64,000 bases of DNA from Stomoxys calcitrans (Eukaryota; Arthropoda; Insecta; Diptera; Muscidae), in the NCBI RefSeq assembly GCF_963082655.1, contig NC_081555.1, positions 14,911,262 to 14,975,261 on the forward strand. Reading direction: 5' to 3'. Under the pieces are notes generated by a model. That model did no database searches. It was given only the letters and a program-made list of their open reading frames with translations, and was not told the DNA's origin. Positions 1 to 10,559 of this stretch are shown piece by piece. The position numbers were made by a program, and so were the translations under genes. Every line of letters begins with the position of its first letter. Within the stretch, counting starts at the first letter, position 1.

Positions 1-1197
1 AAGCCACATTTATTATCCGATTTTTCTGAAAATTGGGACAGTGAGTTGCGTTAGGCCCTTCGACATCATTCATTAATTTGGCTCAGATCGGTTCAGATTT
101 GAATATAGCTGCCATATAGACCGATCCCCCGATTTAGGGTCTAAGGCCCATAAAAGCCACATTTATAATCCGATTTCGCTGAAATTCGGGACAGTGAATT
201 GTGTTAGGACCATCGACATCTTTCGTCAATTTGGCCCAGATCGGTCCAGATTTGGATATAGCTGCCATATAGACCGAACCTCCAATTTAGGGTCTTAAGC
301 CCATAAAAGCCACATATATTATCCGATTTTGCTGAAATTTGGGACAGGGGGTTGTCTTAGGCCCTTCGACATCATTTATGAATTTTGCCTAGATCGGTTC
401 AGATTTGGATATAGCTGCCATATAGACCGATCCTCCGATTTAGGGTCTTGGGCTCATAAAAGCCACATTTATTATCCGATTTTGCTGAAGTTTGGGACAG
501 TGAGTTGTCTTAGGCCCTTCGACATCTGTCTTCAATTTGGCCCAGATCGGTTCAGATTTGGATATAGATGCCATATAAACCGATTTCCTGATTTAAGGTT
601 TTGGGCCCATAAAATGTTCATTTATTGTCCGATGTCGCCGAAATTCGGGACAGTGAGTTAAATTAAGCCCCTAGACATACTTCTGCAATATCGCACAGAT
701 CGGTCCAGATTTGGATATAGCTGCTATATAGACCGATATCTAGGTTTTAGGTTTTGGGGCCATAAAAGACGCATTTATTGTCCGATTTCGCCGAAATTTG
801 GGACAGTGCTTAAAGTTAGGCTCTTCGACATTTTTATGCAACTTGACCCAAATCGGTCCAGATTTGGATATAGCTGCCATGTAGACCGATATCTCGATTT
901 AAAGTCTTGGCCCCATAAAATTCGCATTTATAATCCGATATCACTGAAATTTGACAAAGTCTTATGTTAGGCTTTTCGACATCCGTGTCGTATATGGTTC
1001 AGATCGGTTTATTTTTAGATATATCTACTGTACTTATTAGTATTTGGTCCAAATCGGAACATATTTTAATATAACTGATATGGGACATAAGTTATGAATT
1101 TTTCACCGAATTTTGATGAAAGGCGGTTTACATATTTACCCGAGGTGGTGGGTATCCAAAGTTCGGCGCGGCCGAACTTAACGCCTTTTTACTTGTT
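1..1197 (+). mobile_element. DINE-1/HINE-like element (type A2), 5' end cut by window
   Basis: About seven degenerate tandem units of roughly 150 bp carry the anchors GGACAGTGAGTTG, GATATAGCTGCCATATA and CCCATAAAAG. The array closes with GGTGGTGGGTATCC, a TTCGGCGCGGCCGAA palindrome and a terminal ACTTGTT near 1191-1197. That 3' architecture (GC-rich hairpin, then ACTTGTT) is the one shared by the other type A copies here and resembles the 3' ends of Helentron-associated DINE-1/INE-1 elements. The last unit (about 950-1140) is strongly diverged. No coding capacity; non-autonomous. Confidence 0.8.
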
Positions 1198-1249
1198 TTA
1201 TTATTTCTTGGTATAGAAAAACTTGACAAACGGGGATTATTATAAATGA

Positions 1250-1490
1250 TTTTTATAATGGCAAAAAAACTCGCCTCTAGGCCGAAAAACAAGCCTAAGA
1301 CGATCGGATGGAAACTGTGATCTGTACTTTGTAAACAAATTTACATGGACAGACGGACATAGCAAAATCTAATCAGAAAGTGATTCTGAGTCGTTCGGTA
1401 TACTTATCAATGAGTCTATCTCTCTCCCTTTTGGGTGTTACAAACAAATGCACTAAGTTGTAATACCCTGTACCACAGTAGTGGTATGGG
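1250..1490 (-). mobile_element. 5' fragment of type A4 HINE
   Basis: Read on the minus strand it matches the beginning of the element at 2960-3235: a palindromic ACCACTACTGTGGT-like start, the GTGCATTTGTTTG segment, a short CGTCCGTCTGTCC tract, and the stretch with CCGATCGTCTT. The central repeats and the 3' end are missing. It lies just after another HINE end in opposite orientation. Confidence 0.65.
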
Positions 1491-2264
1491 GTTTAAAAAG
1501 ATTATTTAAATTTTTGATAAAAGTCGTTATTAGTGCAAATAAGAATAATAAGAAAGTCAATTTCTTTCCAAAAAATATAAATTTGAAGTCATTTTTATTT
1601 TCCTCCTATAATGATTTTTTTGTTTTCATATCTGAAAATTTTCTTTTTATAGCCTTCAAGCAGTCTCTACCAAATTGTGTGTTAAGCAGCATAAACGTAG
1701 CGCTTAAAAATATAGTTTTTTTCTTTCTTTAATTGCATCCAACGTTGACAGTTGGCTTAATGAAAACCACAAAAAAAAAATCAACGATAAAAACTCATTA
1801 CAAAAAATCTCATAGCAGGATTGAAATTCAACTCTATATTGGATGGTGGTTTGAGAAGGCTTTTCTGTATGGCAAGCATTTACTGATTTACGCAGCGAAA
1901 ATTTCAATTAAGAATTAGTGTTGAAGAAGGAGATGGAGAAGAAAATCAGGAAGGAGACATATAAAATGTTAATTAACAGTTGTTGCGAATTTATTGGAGT
2001 TTAAATGAAGACAAAAGAAATGTGAAGCATTTACACAGTAATTAGCTGAAAAAAAATTTTCTTCTTTAGATTTTTTCTTTTAAAGGGAAAGAGAATGCAT
2101 TGTAAGCTTGGGATTGAACATGAAAGGATAAGAGAATGCGAAGTCATTTATGGAATTAGAGTTTGATTTGAATTTCGTTGTGCGTTTTTGATGAGATTTC
2201 ATATATTCATTATTTAAGGTAATTTTTAGAAGTAGAATTTTTCGTCCATTGTAATACATAAGGG
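1491..2264. other. AT-rich stretch, no gene recognised
   Basis: Several homopolymeric A/T runs and short unrelated open frames on both strands. No protein motif, no RNA fold and no repeat family of this window is seen. Confidence 0.5.
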
Positions 2265-2858
2265 CCAAGAGAAGGAAGATGCCTTTTAGTTCCTACCCTT
2301 GAATCATCCAGATCTCTTTGAAAAGCTCTACAACTTGCAAATGTTCACATCCGAGAAATCAAACAGGTTCTCTAAGAAATGAGAACCTTAAGTGGAACTC
2401 CTTCTGACTGCCAATACGAGACACACGCACACAGCAGATGTTTTATAGTTTGAAAAGCTCAACAACTTGCAAATGTTCACATCCGCTTAATCAGACAAGT
2501 TTTCAAAGAAATGACAAACTAAAGTGGAACTCCTTCCGACTGCCAGTAAGACAGACACACTCACACACTTTGATACATAGCAGAGAACCTTCTGCGACGT
2601 CCCCACATCTTCGGCAAACGTCGTTACTGGCAACCTTCAGTCTGCTAGCGTGTTTTCCGATGAGACAGAGACTTATGATGACAGACATAATGGCTGAGAT
2701 GTATGTTCTAGACAGCGACAGCAAAGCGGTTAAACTTTTCAGATGGGCCTCCATTATTTTGTAGTGTTCACAATTCCCACTTTGCGACCATCTATCTTTC
2801 GATGCCCTTCGTGCCTGATCAAAAAGACATATCGCTAGAGGCAAAGCCACATCTCTTA
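2265..2858 (-). mobile_element. LINE-2 fragment: end of RNase H/C-terminal region plus 3' UTR
   Basis: The minus-strand frame reads QARRASKDRWSQ, then an STALLSLSR-like segment, IGKHASRLKVASNDVCRRCG and a trailing Cys-rich stretch. This is the usual end of the ORF2 of insect non-LTR retrotransposons after the RNase H domain, with a CxxC zinc-knuckle-like motif. The same family occurs at 52925-53999. The 3' part is partly duplicated in tandem (see 2320-2583). Frames are interrupted; dead copy. Confidence 0.75.
2320..2583. repeat. 132-bp tandem duplication inside LINE-2 3' region
   Basis: The segment starting GAAAAGCTCTACAACTTGC at 2320 recurs from 2452 as GAAAAGCTCAACAACTTGC, followed by the same series TTCACATCCG, AAGTGGAACTCCTTC and TGACTGCCA/CGACTGCCA. 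The offset is 132 bp. The copies differ at many positions, so the duplication is old. Confidence 0.75.
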
Positions 2859-2861
2859 CCG

Positions 2862-2958
2862 CAGACTAGTCCATACATTTTACGAATGATTATTCTATCA
2901 AACACTCGAAGTACTGCCTTGTTTGCTTTCGCAAGTTCGTATCGGTGTATTGTATAGT
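2862..2958 (-). mobile_element. Small LINE C-terminal fragment, possibly RTE-like
   Basis: The minus strand reads YELAKANKAVLRVFDRIIIR followed by KMYGLVC. This resembles the end of RTE-type polymerases (ALRVFERKILR followed by IYGPV, from family knowledge). Only about 32 codons remain, squeezed between the LINE-2 fragment and the start of a HINE. The clade call is tentative. Confidence 0.4.
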
Positions 2959-2959
2959 G

Positions 2960-3954
2960 TAATTATACCCTACACCACTACTGTGGCACAGAGTAATATA
3001 ACTTAGTGCATTTGTTTGTTTCCAAATGGAAAGGAGATAGACCCATTGATAAGTATACCAGAATCACTTTCTGATTCGATTTAGCTACGTCCGTCTGTCC
3101 GTCTGTCTGTCTATCTGTCTGTCTGTCTGTCCGCCTGTCCATGTTAATTTGTGTACTAAGTAAAGGTCGCAGATTTTATCCGATCGTCTTCAAATTTGGA
3201 ATAAACATGATTTTCGGCATAGAGACGAAGCATATTAAAATTGGAAAAAAGTCGGTTCAGATTTAGATATAGCTTCCATATGCATGTTCGTCCGATTTGC
3301 AGTAATACTGCAATAAAATGGTCATTTGTTAGACGATTCTCTCGAAATTTGGCTGGAAGGACTTTCTAATAACTATCGACATTTCTGATGAATTTCATAA
3401 AAATCGGTAGCCCCCATATATATGTTCGTCCGATTTTGAGAAATATTGCAATAAAGTGCTCATTTGTTAACCGATTCTCTAGAAGTTCGGCAGAAAAAAT
3501 TTTCTAATGATTCTTGACATAACTGGTGTATTTTATATAAATCGGTTCAGATTTAGATATAGCTCTCATATATATATATATCGTCCGATTTTCACTCCTA
3601 GAGCCACTGCAAGCGCATTTATTGACCAATCTTGCCAAAATTTTGTACAGCGATTTCTCCGACGACTACCACAATATCTAAGAATTTTGCTTTAAATCGG
3701 TTCAGACTTAGATATAGCTCCCATATATGTGTTAGTCAGATTTGCAACAATTTTATCATTTGTCTACCGTATTTATTATAGTTTGGACATTTTTGTTCGA
3801 AATTTAATACGGATTTCTTAATATCCCATCTGAAGACATCCGCCGAGGTCCATCAAAATTGGTTCAGAATAAGGTATAGGTCCCTCTTTGTACTTATAGG
3901 GTAAGTGTAGGGTATCATACTGTCGGCAGAGACTCTTGGTTTTCCTTACTTGTT
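2960..3954 (+). mobile_element. Near-complete type A4 DINE-1/HINE-like element
   Basis: The 5' end is TATACCCTACACCACTACTG, followed by a conserved leader and a GTCY microsatellite (CCGTCTGTCCGTCTGTCTGT and onwards, about 3080-3140). Diverged repeats of about 145-155 bp follow, with the anchors CGGTTCAGATTTAGATATAG and ATGTTCGTCCGATTT. The end is GGTATCATACTGTCGGCAGA followed by TTCCTTACTTGTT. Order and spacing match the other type A elements, but the terminal palindrome is replaced by a weaker GTCGGCAGAGAC. A distinct subfamily with no coding capacity. Confidence 0.75.
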
Positions 3955-4071
3955 GGTCTGTGCAGGTGGATGTGCCTGAACCAAAGCCGTCGGTTTGATG
4001 TTTAATTCTCTGGTAGAATTTTCAGACTATCCAGCTCCTGACTCATTTTACACTCATGTCATTCTATGTCC

Positions 4072-4092
4072 TTCTTCTTCTTCTTCTTGTAG
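4072..4092. repeat. (TTC)n microsatellite
   Basis: A short CTT/TTC trinucleotide run in an otherwise unassigned 200-bp gap between a HINE and a LINE fragment. Confidence 0.7.
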
Positions 4093-4162
4093 AGACGTTT
4101 TTCTTCTTTCCTTTTCTCCCGATTCCTCTCCTTCATGTAGCGCTTTGCTACTGATTGTAAAG

Positions 4163-4482
4163 TTATCTTGTATGCCGTATTCTTGGCTTCTGTAGCATCT
4201 CTACATTCATGGTCGCACCATGGGTTTCTTGGATAAGGTTTTCATGGGAGTGGGCAATGGTTTGCCATTGTGCTGCTATACTATCAGTGCAGGGAATGCT
4301 TTTGTCAAGCAATTGGGTCAGCCGAGTGGAGTATGCCGTTGCCACCTGTTGTGCTTGCAGCTTTCCGATGTCCAGCTTCCGTGCATTGTCAGATCGTACG
4401 TTTCTCGCCACATTAAGACATGTGCGAACCTTTGCTGCAACAAGGTAATGATCCGAATCGATGGTCGCCTTCGCATCGATCG
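4163..4482 (-). mobile_element. LINE fragment: end of endonuclease and pre-RT linker
   Basis: The minus strand reads ATIDSDHYLVAAKVRTCLNV, then ARNVRSDNARKLDIGKLQ and a QWQTIAHSHENLI segment. The SDH triplet is the conserved terminal motif of the apurinic-like endonuclease of non-LTR elements, and the rest matches the linker before the reverse transcriptase. A dipteran RTE-like origin is my best guess. No RT domain follows; the copy stops at about 4163. Confidence 0.6.
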
Positions 4483-4485
4483 TCT

Positions 4486-4835
4486 AGCAAGCTCTGACCT
4501 ACATTCCTTGGGATATCTCTGTGGCCCGGCACCCAGAACATGTAAATTTCGAACTGTTCAGCCATCTCTATGAGAGATCTGTGACAGTCGAGGGAGGTTT
4601 TCTAAATACGGAAATACGTTCTTCAAGCTTCCTGAGAAGATATTTATGCCAATTGTCGTTATGACATGATATATAGTAGCCATCCCACCACTTCTTGAAT
4701 TGCAGGAATCTCCGCTTGATACTCACAGTGGTGGGATTACCTTCCCGATATGACCAGTCCTAGTTCTTCAGAGTACACCCCATGGGCCACCAAGTCATCT
4801 TGTTTGGAACCATCCGTATAGAAGGCTGTGTAACT
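4486..4835 (-). mobile_element. LINE-2 RNase H fragment
   Basis: Closely parallels 53485-53800 on the same strand. Shared stretches include ATCTCTATGGCCCAGTACCC-like sequence (here GATATCTCTGTGGCCCGGC), GAGAAGATATTTATGCCAAT, AATCTCCGCTTGATAC and AGAGTACACCC. These encode the RNase H region of LINE-2. Frameshifts abound, so only nucleotide similarity is useful. Confidence 0.65.
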
Positions 4836-5390
4836 TCTTGTATTGCATCGAAGTCGAAGGGGCTTTTAAAAATGTGACGATGGACACACTAATCCAATGA
4901 AGAGGCTCTTAGAGACAAGATATGCAAAGGTAAATGTGGATAAATTGTGGGTGGTATGACCATAAGCGAAGGGAGAAAGTGTCACAGGGCGCGGTAAGGG
5001 GGCATTTTACTGCCACTCCTACGGGCGACCACCACAAATACTCTACTAAAGATCCCGAGTGAGAAGGGATTTGAAGCCCTGAGTTACGCAGACAGTGTTA
5101 TAATACTTTCAAGGGGCAGGAGTCTGAATCAACAATGTAGAAGAGCAGAATGGGTCTTTGAAATGGTATTCAACAAGGCTAGAACTAGGGGTCTGAATGT
5201 GAACCCAGAAAACTGAGTTCTGCCCTTTTACGAGGAAGACGAACATTGCCGAACATTGAGGCGCCAAGATTCATACATAGAACAATTTCGATATCCGACA
5301 AGTTCAAATATTTTGGATTGATCATGGACAGGAAACTGAAGTGATAGTGTCACATTCGGAAGCGTACCGAGAAGCCTCGCTACGGTTCCG
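4836..5390 (+). mobile_element. LINE reverse-transcriptase fragment with altered active site
   Basis: Plus-strand frames give IEVEGAFKNVTMDTLIQ (RT block A; the family form is DIEGAFNNV), then a GGILLPLLRATTTNTLL block, EKGFEALSYADSVIILSRGR, and DKFKYFGLIMDRKLK (thumb). The catalytic YADD box reads YADS, so the second Asp is lost. Adjacent minus-strand LINE pieces show that this is a rearranged mosaic, not one copy. Confidence 0.75.
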
Positions 5391-5495
5391 AATGTGACAC
5401 TACCGGTACTCGGTACCGAGTCTTCTCGGCGCGCTTCCGAATGTGACACTACCAGTTCAATTTCCTGTCCATGACTACTCCAAAGTATTTGACCC
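5300..5495. repeat. Inverted duplication of LINE thumb segment
   Basis: The LINE segment TGGACAGGAAACTGAA followed by GTGTCACATTCGGAAGCG at 5322-5364 reappears in inverse at 5432-5475 (CGCTTCCGAATGTGACACT followed by TTCCTGTCCATGA). A third, inner inverse copy of TTCCGAATGTGACACTA lies at 5385-5401. Two LINE pieces are joined tail to tail. Confidence 0.75.
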
Positions 5496-5539
5496 AGTAC
5501 GATATCGAAATCGATATTCTAGAAGGATATCGATAGTTT

Positions 5540-5671
5540 GGTCATGCTCCTGTAGAGCCAAAGGACTATTATCCGATTCAGCCCCCATTTCGAGGCTATG
5601 TAGATAAGACCGTAGACTCAAAATGGGGTTTGAATCGGAGGATAGTCCTTTGGCTCTACAGCAGCATGACC
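5540..5671. repeat. 50-bp-arm inverted repeat
   Basis: The left arm 5540-5589 (GGTCATGCTCCTGTAGAGCC at its start) pairs with the right arm 5622-5671 (ending GGCTCTACAGCAGCATGACC), with a 32-bp spacer. The right arm is LINE sequence coding for a KMGFESEDSPLALQQHD-like thumb stretch, so this is another LINE-derived inversion. Confidence 0.75.
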
Positions 5672-5990
5672 AGGCTAGCGCTTATTTATGCTTGAATCTG
5701 AGGATAGTCTTTTGGCTCTACAGCAGCATGACCAGACTAGCGCTTATTTATGCCTTAGTAGTTTAATAGACGGCCATGCAGAACAAATGCCACATGAGGA
5801 CATTACACCAGGTTCGGAGAACTACGTAGGAGGTCATACCATCTATAATCGGTATAATCGAGGGAACGATAGGAAACCAGGAAGGAATGGCAGTTGTTTC
5901 GGATCAGATACTTGAGACACTTGAGGTCAACTTTGAGGCACAGCTGCCAGTGGTAAAGTCTATGATTGATGGAACTCTGGTATATTCATC
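5632..5990 (+). mobile_element. Degraded LINE segment with 62-bp direct duplication
   Basis: The piece starting GAATCGGAGGATAGTC at 5632 recurs at 5694 as GAATCTGAGGATAGTC, both running to GCTAGCGCTTATTTATGC. Its translation, NLRIVFWLYSSMTRLALIYA, corresponds to the LINE segment between RT and RNase H (SPRIVHWLYTA-type). The remainder to 5990 is in broken frames and only presumed to be LINE. Confidence 0.5.
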
Positions 5991-8090
5991 TGGAAGTCAA
6001 TTTTATTTCAATGAAAACCCATTGGAATACCCTTTAGTCAAGTACGAATTTTTCTAAGACAAATAATTTTTGTATATTCGGTGTTAGGCTTAATTAAGTT
6101 TTGTGGCAATTTGAAATCGGACGCACTGAGACAATTTTTCCCATAGACTATGGTGGGACCCGACCCGGCAACAGTGACCCCAACTAGCTGACAACTCAGC
6201 TGCTCTGTGTTTTATTCAAGAAAAAAAAAATCAAAATGTGGTTAAAAAGTCACCTGGGACAGGTATTTAATCCATACTTGTGTTGGTTAATTTGGACCAA
6301 TCTACTATTCATCTCATAACTCAACTTGAAATCCCTTAAAAGACTTGCTTTCCTTATTCCTATTAAATGTTTTAAATTCTTAAGACTCCTTGCTTCCTAA
6401 ACTTTGTTCGAAATTCTCTTTATTGTGGTTGCATTTTGTTTGTAGAAAATTTCTAGTTTTTCATTCATTTTCAAGATTAAGGCCTTCATTTACCACAACT
6501 TCTTCTAATTCCCAAAAAAAACTCTTTGTACTAAAAACTTTGCTTGTGGCTACCTAACCAGGCTGTATTGATTTGTAGTGGTCAAAAGAAAGAGGGATGG
6601 AGAGGGCAAAAATCTAAATCCCATGCCCACAAAAACGCAGATTGCCTTGTGGTTTTTAGGTTAATCTACATGCTTGAGCTACGCTGTCCAACTCTGCATC
6701 CCTGCAACTCAATTCTTCCTTGCCATGATGCTAGGGGACGATTCATGACGTTGACATTATTGTCAAGAGCATGATGATGTTCTTCTTCCTAGTGAATACC
6801 AAAGGCCTGTATTAGCTATATGTATCTTCGGTATGGCATGCCAAGTAGACTGCCTATATGCCTGCCTGCCTTGCTGGTTCGCCTTCCTTGGTGATCCCTG
6901 TAAACGTTGTCAGTTTGTGATTGATGAAAGCTTTGTCTTAATTCTTCCATTAACTACTTTTGTGTGTGTGTGTGTGTGTGTGGTGTGCGACATTGTAAAA
7001 TGCTGGCAGATGGACCATACTTGCTTGTGAATTCCTTAATTACCGAATCGTGCTATTACACCAACATTGTCAAGGCAATGAGAAATGCGCCTACGAACCG
7101 ATACAAACACACACAGTCACAACTGCCAAGCATAGCCTGAGGTTTTAATGGTTTCGAGTTTAATTAACAATTGCTAGCTGTATTTTTTTTCCTTTCATTC
7201 AACGTTAAAAATGGCTCTTTTGTCTCTTTGTAAGCCTTAATGTATGTATTTAATGCTTGGCTGTAAAGAGCCTCAAAGTAGGCTTTAAATTCTTGTCTTT
7301 ATAGGTAACAACAAAAAGAGGAAAAACGATGGCAATTCTTTTAAAACTGTTCTGAATCTTAAAAAGCAATTTGCATTTTTGATGCTTGCCATTGGTTTGT
7401 TGGCAGTTGTCATTAGATTTTGCTTTCCTTTTGATGTTATGCCCAGAGCATACTTTTAGGCTCAAAATGCTTAAGGGGTAAAATTTAAATTTTATCAAAA
7501 GATTAAATGGCAATTCAAAATGTGTAGGCAAAGTTAAATATTTTAAATTGATTTGGGTTTTTTTTTTTCAAAATCTTTGAGAAAGAAGCATCCAATGTCC
7601 TTTAGGTCAACAAATTTCTTAGCATACCATAAGGCTTAATAAATAATTGTTTATGTGTCAAAATTTTTTTGCCTTTTATTTAAGCAAACAAATAAAATTT
7701 TCATTTCTACGAAGAACTATTTTTTAGTAAAGTTTTGTATTTTTCCATTTTATTATTTTTTTTTTAAATTTTAATTAAATTGCATAAAACGACTCCAATT
7801 ATACAAATATGATTGGATGATTGGAAGCAGGCTTTGTTTAGACTGTGTTGCACATAACCAATATCAAAATGTTTGTAATATCTCTTATATTTATTCTGTT
7901 TAAGTCAATAGAATTTCTCACTAGCCAGAAATATGCATGCAAAAGGGAAGAACCCCCAAATGTATGCTTCAAATTTAGAAATAAAATTTTTATAAAATAA
8001 AGTTTAAGCAAACACAAAACGCTTTTAAAAATCGCAAATGCAAAATTAAAATGAAACAAAAACCAGTTGGCTTTATATTAGCCTACACCT
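5991..8090. other. Unique AT-rich DNA, no gene recognised
   Basis: About 2.1 kb with no member of the window's repeat families. It contains a (TG)n run and many A/T homopolymers. The open frames are short, lack recognisable domains and sit on both strands. Could be intron or intergenic spacer. Confidence 0.5.
6961..6982. repeat. (TG)n microsatellite
   Basis: About eleven TG dinucleotides in a row. Other TG runs are at 14684-14704, 40774-40790 and 52792-52811. Confidence 0.85.
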
Positions 8091-8129
8091 GACTTTATAA
8101 TACCCTACACCTACCCTATAAATATTGTA

Positions 8130-8372
8130 CAAAGTGTTCTTCTTCCCCCTTACTCGTCTATGGCCCGGCACCCATACAATGGGAATTGTGGTATCTCCTT
8201 CTTACAATCCAAGTCTTTTCGTGACCTTACCGTACTGGATGTCGTTGCCCTAATAGTTAGTTTACCGTCCGTAAAGGTGTTCACACTCGACGTCCTGGCG
8301 TCAACATCAAACTAACATACCAAGCCACGCATCCCGTGATCGCCCGAATCTAAGCCTGCTGTACCGTTTTAT
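8130..8372 (-). mobile_element. LINE-1 RNase H fragment
   Basis: Parallels 43580-43735 on the same strand. Both contain GTGACCTTACCGT/GTGAGCTTACCGT, TTGCCCTAATAG/TTGCCCTTATGG, a GTCCTGGCGTCAACA/GTCCTCGTGTTAACA stretch and CGATCGCCCG/GAGATCGCCCG. That region is the RNase H domain around its SDN motif. It follows a remnant of a HINE start (ATACCCTACACC at 8101). Confidence 0.65.
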
Positions 8373-9050
8373 GGTCAGATTATTTTTCTACCTATTCGGT
8401 GTTAACGGATTGAAGAAGCTTTTCGAAATTATACCTTTTCTCTACTCTTATTCTTCATTAGCACCTTGGGGCTTCCTTCCCATTGTGCTTGAGATTTTCT
8501 TCTTTTTTAACTACAAATCTGTGCATACGATTGCATTCCCAACTAATAATAAATGATGGAATTTCTATGCAAATAGTATTACAATAACTTTCTGCATTGA
8601 TTTTATAAGATATCCAAAACTATAGTTAAAGGCATTTGTTTAACACACGAAAGAATGTAGCATACTGTTAGGGGTAAATCAATAGATAGTTTGTTCATCA
8701 ATTTTATATAAATTGAATTAGTTTTGTTTGCTATTCCTTGGAATTTTTTAACGAATGCTATTCTAGTCTGTATTGACTTCATAACAAGTTATGAGATTTT
8801 TAAGCTCTATGTACATTTTTTAAGAATATAATGCCAAGCCGATTAAATTTTAAGAAAATTGTTTGGAAAAAATCAAACAAAAATGTGATAACTTAAATAA
8901 TGGATAAAGAGATCAAAGCTATATAAATTTAATTACAAAAAATACACAAAAACGTTATGTGAATCAAAATAATAAAAAAAAACAAAAAAATAATAAAAAA
9001 AAAACTTTTTTAAGAATTTTTTTCCTTTCTTTCTTATGGTGTTACAAACA
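8373..9050. other. AT-rich spacer, no gene recognised
   Basis: Low-complexity AT-rich sequence with a poly-A-rich end around 8970-9010. No motif or known repeat family is identified. Confidence 0.5.
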
Positions 9051-9052
9051 AA

Positions 9053-9180
9053 TACATTAGGTTAGGTTTGGTTGAAAAAAGGGTGCAGATGCCTTATGCT
9101 ACTATGGACATACACTTAATCCAGTAATCGGCTTGTTTTGCGCTCTAAAAACTAAAAAGTAACCTCGAAAAAAAAAAATA
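9053..9180 (-). mobile_element. 5'-truncated LINE-1 3' end
   Basis: Begins with TTAGGTTAGGTTTGGTTGAA (the 3' tail on the minus strand). It then matches the 3' end at 42903-43030: CTATGGACATACACTTAATCCAGTAATCGGCTTGTT and a GCTCTAAAAACTAA stretch. It stops after about 125 bp, as usual for LINE 5' truncation. Confidence 0.75.
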
Positions 9181-9193
9181 AAAATGAAAAAAG

Positions 9194-9280
9194 TTTGGTA
9201 GAGCTCGGCCGGGATTCGAACCTGGGCACCCGGAGCAATAGCGATAGCCGTTGCTCTTGTCTAGCCTTCGAAGCCATCAA
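9194..9280 (-). repeat. tRNA-like (SINE-type) sequence
   Basis: The minus strand carries GGTTCGAATCC, a perfect pol III B box, followed by CCGGCCGAGCTCTACCA and a T-rich tail. The T stem has one mismatch, and no good 5' acceptor partner or clear A box is visible. It is therefore a tRNA-derived repeat head or pseudo-tRNA rather than a functional tRNA gene. Confidence 0.45.
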
Positions 9281-9464
9281 TACAATTTCCAACAGCTGCA
9301 CAGAATCTGTGTACCACGGAAGTAGTGTAATTGTCACAGAAAAAAAGTCCGTCATTACACTAAAACACATGCATTGGGAACAAGTACAGCTAATAGAGAG
9401 GGATTGGCGAGCGTGGTTAATGTGGTAATGGTATCATAGTGGCGTTTTCGCAATTACAAACAAA

Positions 9465-9757
9465 CAAATTTTGCACTAAGGCACAGGGGCAAACTTCTCA
9501 CATATCAATGAGTGCAGTCCGCTTCAAGTTGAAGCTCATTGATAAGGGGGCTCCTTTTTATAGACGAGTCCGAACGGCGTGCCGCAGTGCGACACCTCTT
9601 TGGAGAGAAGTTTTACATGGCATAGTACCTCACAAATTTTGCCAGCATTAAGAGGGGAAAACCACCGTTGAAAATTTTTTCTGATGGTCTCGCCAGGATT
9701 CGAACCCAGGCGTTCAGCGTCATAGGCGGACATGCTAACCTCTGTGCTACGGTGGTC
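9465..9757 (-). mobile_element. tRNA-derived SINE inserted in a LINE
   Basis: Read on the minus strand, a tRNA-like head occupies 9683-9757, with A box TAGCACAGAGG and B box GGTTCGAATCC. Then come the conserved body (GCTGGCAAAATTTGTGAGG, AGAGGTGTCGCACTGCGG, CGGACTCGTCTATAAAAAGG) and the tail region ending CATTGATATGTGAGAAGTTT. The head directly abuts LINE sequence at 9757. The same family recurs at 17276, 27833, 28200, 32345, 38495, 45080 and 59321. Pol III transcribed by family expectation; mobilised by a partner LINE. Confidence 0.85.
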
Positions 9758-10556
9758 TTCATACAAGACCCAGACACGCTGTGAAATCACAGACAAGATG
9801 GGGCGCCATATAGTCGGCCATATTTTGTAGTAAGGCGGAAATATTCCATCAGGTCGGGGTGACTTAAATGGTTTGAAGCTCCTCAAGGCTTCCTTGACCA
9901 TAAATTTCGTTATGATAAACCTTCGATCAACCTTATTATTCCCAGATTCCGATGTCTCCGTGAGTCCCGTCGTATCCTGTTGAAAATGCGTTTTCATCAA
10001 AAGCCCCAACATGTCCTCCGTTGTCTCTGCTCTCACTCCCATGTCGTCTACTAACGATTCAGTTTGGACATGGGTTTTTGAGAGAAAAATTTTCATCTTT
10101 TTTCATTAAAGCTATCGACCTGTTCGCAGAAAAGCTTCCAGGAGCCACGTTCTGCCGCTCTGGTAATCCTTTTGTAGTCCTTGGGTCGTGTGTAATACAC
10201 ATCCTTATATACTGCCGCTTTTTTACGACTTGCTCTGTTAAAAAGTCTGTGGACCATTTTCCCAATATTGCGAATCTCCTCGGTTACCCAGGGTTTTTCC
10301 TGGGCTGATTTCCTCTCTCGAAGAGAACAACTATCTTTGAAAGACTCCTATAGTGCAGTCGTAATCCGGTTGATATTGTCGTCAATGTATTCTATGCTTG
10401 GACAATGTAAATTATCTTGCCCAAGTCTATTTCTGAGTAGTCTTCCGAATTTTATCCAGTTCGATTTCAACTTATTACGGAAACTTATCGGATTTGGCTC
10501 TGGCCATGCTATTCTAAACGTAATGTAGCGATGGTCTAAACCTAATGGAACCCTCC
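9757..10556 (-). mobile_element. LINE-1 fragment: endonuclease end to RT start
   Basis: The minus strand starts with VPLGLDHRYITFRIAWP (end of the endonuclease; the usual SDHRYI here reads LDHRYI), runs through a linker, and reaches MGVRAETTEDMLGLLMKTHF and SFKPFKSPRPDGIFPPYYK, the RT block before the palm (consensus KSPGPDGI). It stops where the SINE begins. The same family is at 45387-46429, sharing RAETTEDML and FIITxFMVKExLRSF. Stops and frameshifts are present. Confidence 0.8.
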
Positions 10557-10559
10557 AAT

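Noticed and set aside
9194..9280. Functional tRNA gene on the minus strand
   Set aside because: A B box is present but acceptor pairing and a proper A box are missing, and the T stem has a mismatch; better explained as a tRNA-derived repeat.
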